NCBI RefSeq assembly: GCF_000878195.1
Contig: NZ_JXST01000043.1
Location: 1-52,621, forward strand
Source of the DNA: Mycolicibacterium llatzerense
Lineage (GTDB): Bacteria > Actinomycetota > Actinomycetes > Mycobacteriales > Mycobacteriaceae
DNA length: 52,621 nt
Reading direction: 5' to 3'
Shown: positions 52,499 through 52,621 of the stretch, piece after piece
Layout of the letters: the number at the start of each line of letters is the position of its first letter
Position numbering within the stretch: position 1 is the stretch's first letter
Notes under the pieces: model-generated
Database searches by the model: none
The model's input: the letters and a program-made list of their open reading frames with translations, nothing else
Told to the model about the DNA's origin: nothing
Program-made: the position numbers and the translations under genes

Positions 52499-52621
52499 GG
52501 GCGTGTCTCCCGAATGTGAGGGTGTTATCGGCGACGATTGATCGGTGACACGGATGGATGTGATTTCTGACGAGTTCTGGGCTGTCGTGGAACCCTTGAT
52601 GCCCTCGCATGAAGGCAAGCG
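52499..52621 (+). mobile_element. IS5-family element, left end (runs off the right edge)
   Basis: GGGCGTGTCTCCCGAA at 52499-52514 looks like the terminal inverted repeat, preceded by CTAG. A transposase frame starts at GTG 52545 (or ATG 52554) and reads MDVISDEFWAVVEPLMP to the edge, the N-terminus of IS5-type (IS903/ISL2-like) transposases. The other end is outside the window. Confidence 0.65.

Noticed and set aside
1..52621. CRISPR arrays
   Set aside because: No series of regularly spaced repeats was seen; only the single 22-bp tandem duplication.

Overview
The window looks like a chromosomal segment of a high-GC, rapidly growing type mycobacterium (Mycolicibacterium-like). The left half follows the gene order of the M. 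tuberculosis Rv3630 to Rv3656c region: Rv3630-like membrane protein, PpgS, its DUF2304 partner, GalE1, Rv3635-like membrane protein, tRNA-Thr(CGT), DnaX-type delta' subunit, Rv3645-like adenylate cyclase, TopA, CspA, Rv3649-like helicase, Rv3651-like protein and the tail of the tad-type pilus locus. These identifications come from recognising the translated sequences and have not been checked by database search.

Region by region: 1-87 is the start of an IS1595-type transposase running off the left edge. 247-8315 holds uraD and a plus-strand cell-envelope cluster (Pls/PosA-type NRPS-like protein, M1 aminopeptidase, MATE/flippase-like protein, PpgS, DUF2304) with overlapping ORFs. 8306-10688 is an amidohydrolase-TetR operon. 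10746-25479 is mostly housekeeping, including two tandem small secreted paralogues (13590-14354) and a SoxR regulator whose palindromic operator overlaps an upstream start codon. 25617-26452 is the 3' end of the tad pilus operon.

Synteny stops abruptly at about 26.4 kb, inside the small pilin-like DUF4244 gene. There begins a Tn554-like element with three tyrosine recombinase genes and a small DUF6262/TnpC-like gene (26501-35109). It has itself been hit by a 2.8-kb IS256-family element (29653-32453). The ends of that element can be defined exactly: 26-bp imperfect terminal inverted repeats and a 9-bp target duplication. It carries two passenger genes and cuts the second recombinase off from its last seven codons.

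From 35.2 kb to the right edge the sequence is accessory. A metal/copper resistance block (35.2-43.6 kb) includes a frameshifted DUF305 lipoprotein, a CtaG-like membrane protein, a CDF exporter plus an internally deleted CDF relic, a zf-TFIIB protein, a P1B-ATPase with a CadC-type ArsR repressor, and a divergent DsbA-like/ICMT pair. A minus-strand cluster at 43.98-50.34 kb combines a ThsA-like SIR2-SLOG protein, a DprA-like protein, a ComF-like phosphoribosyltransferase, an unrecognised protein with weak primase-like features, and a 726-residue cysteine-containing repeat protein. No ThsB/TIR partner is present. This is the best candidate for an undescribed, probably anti-phage, system. The window closes with a BlaI/M56 peptidase pair and the left end of an IS5-family element.
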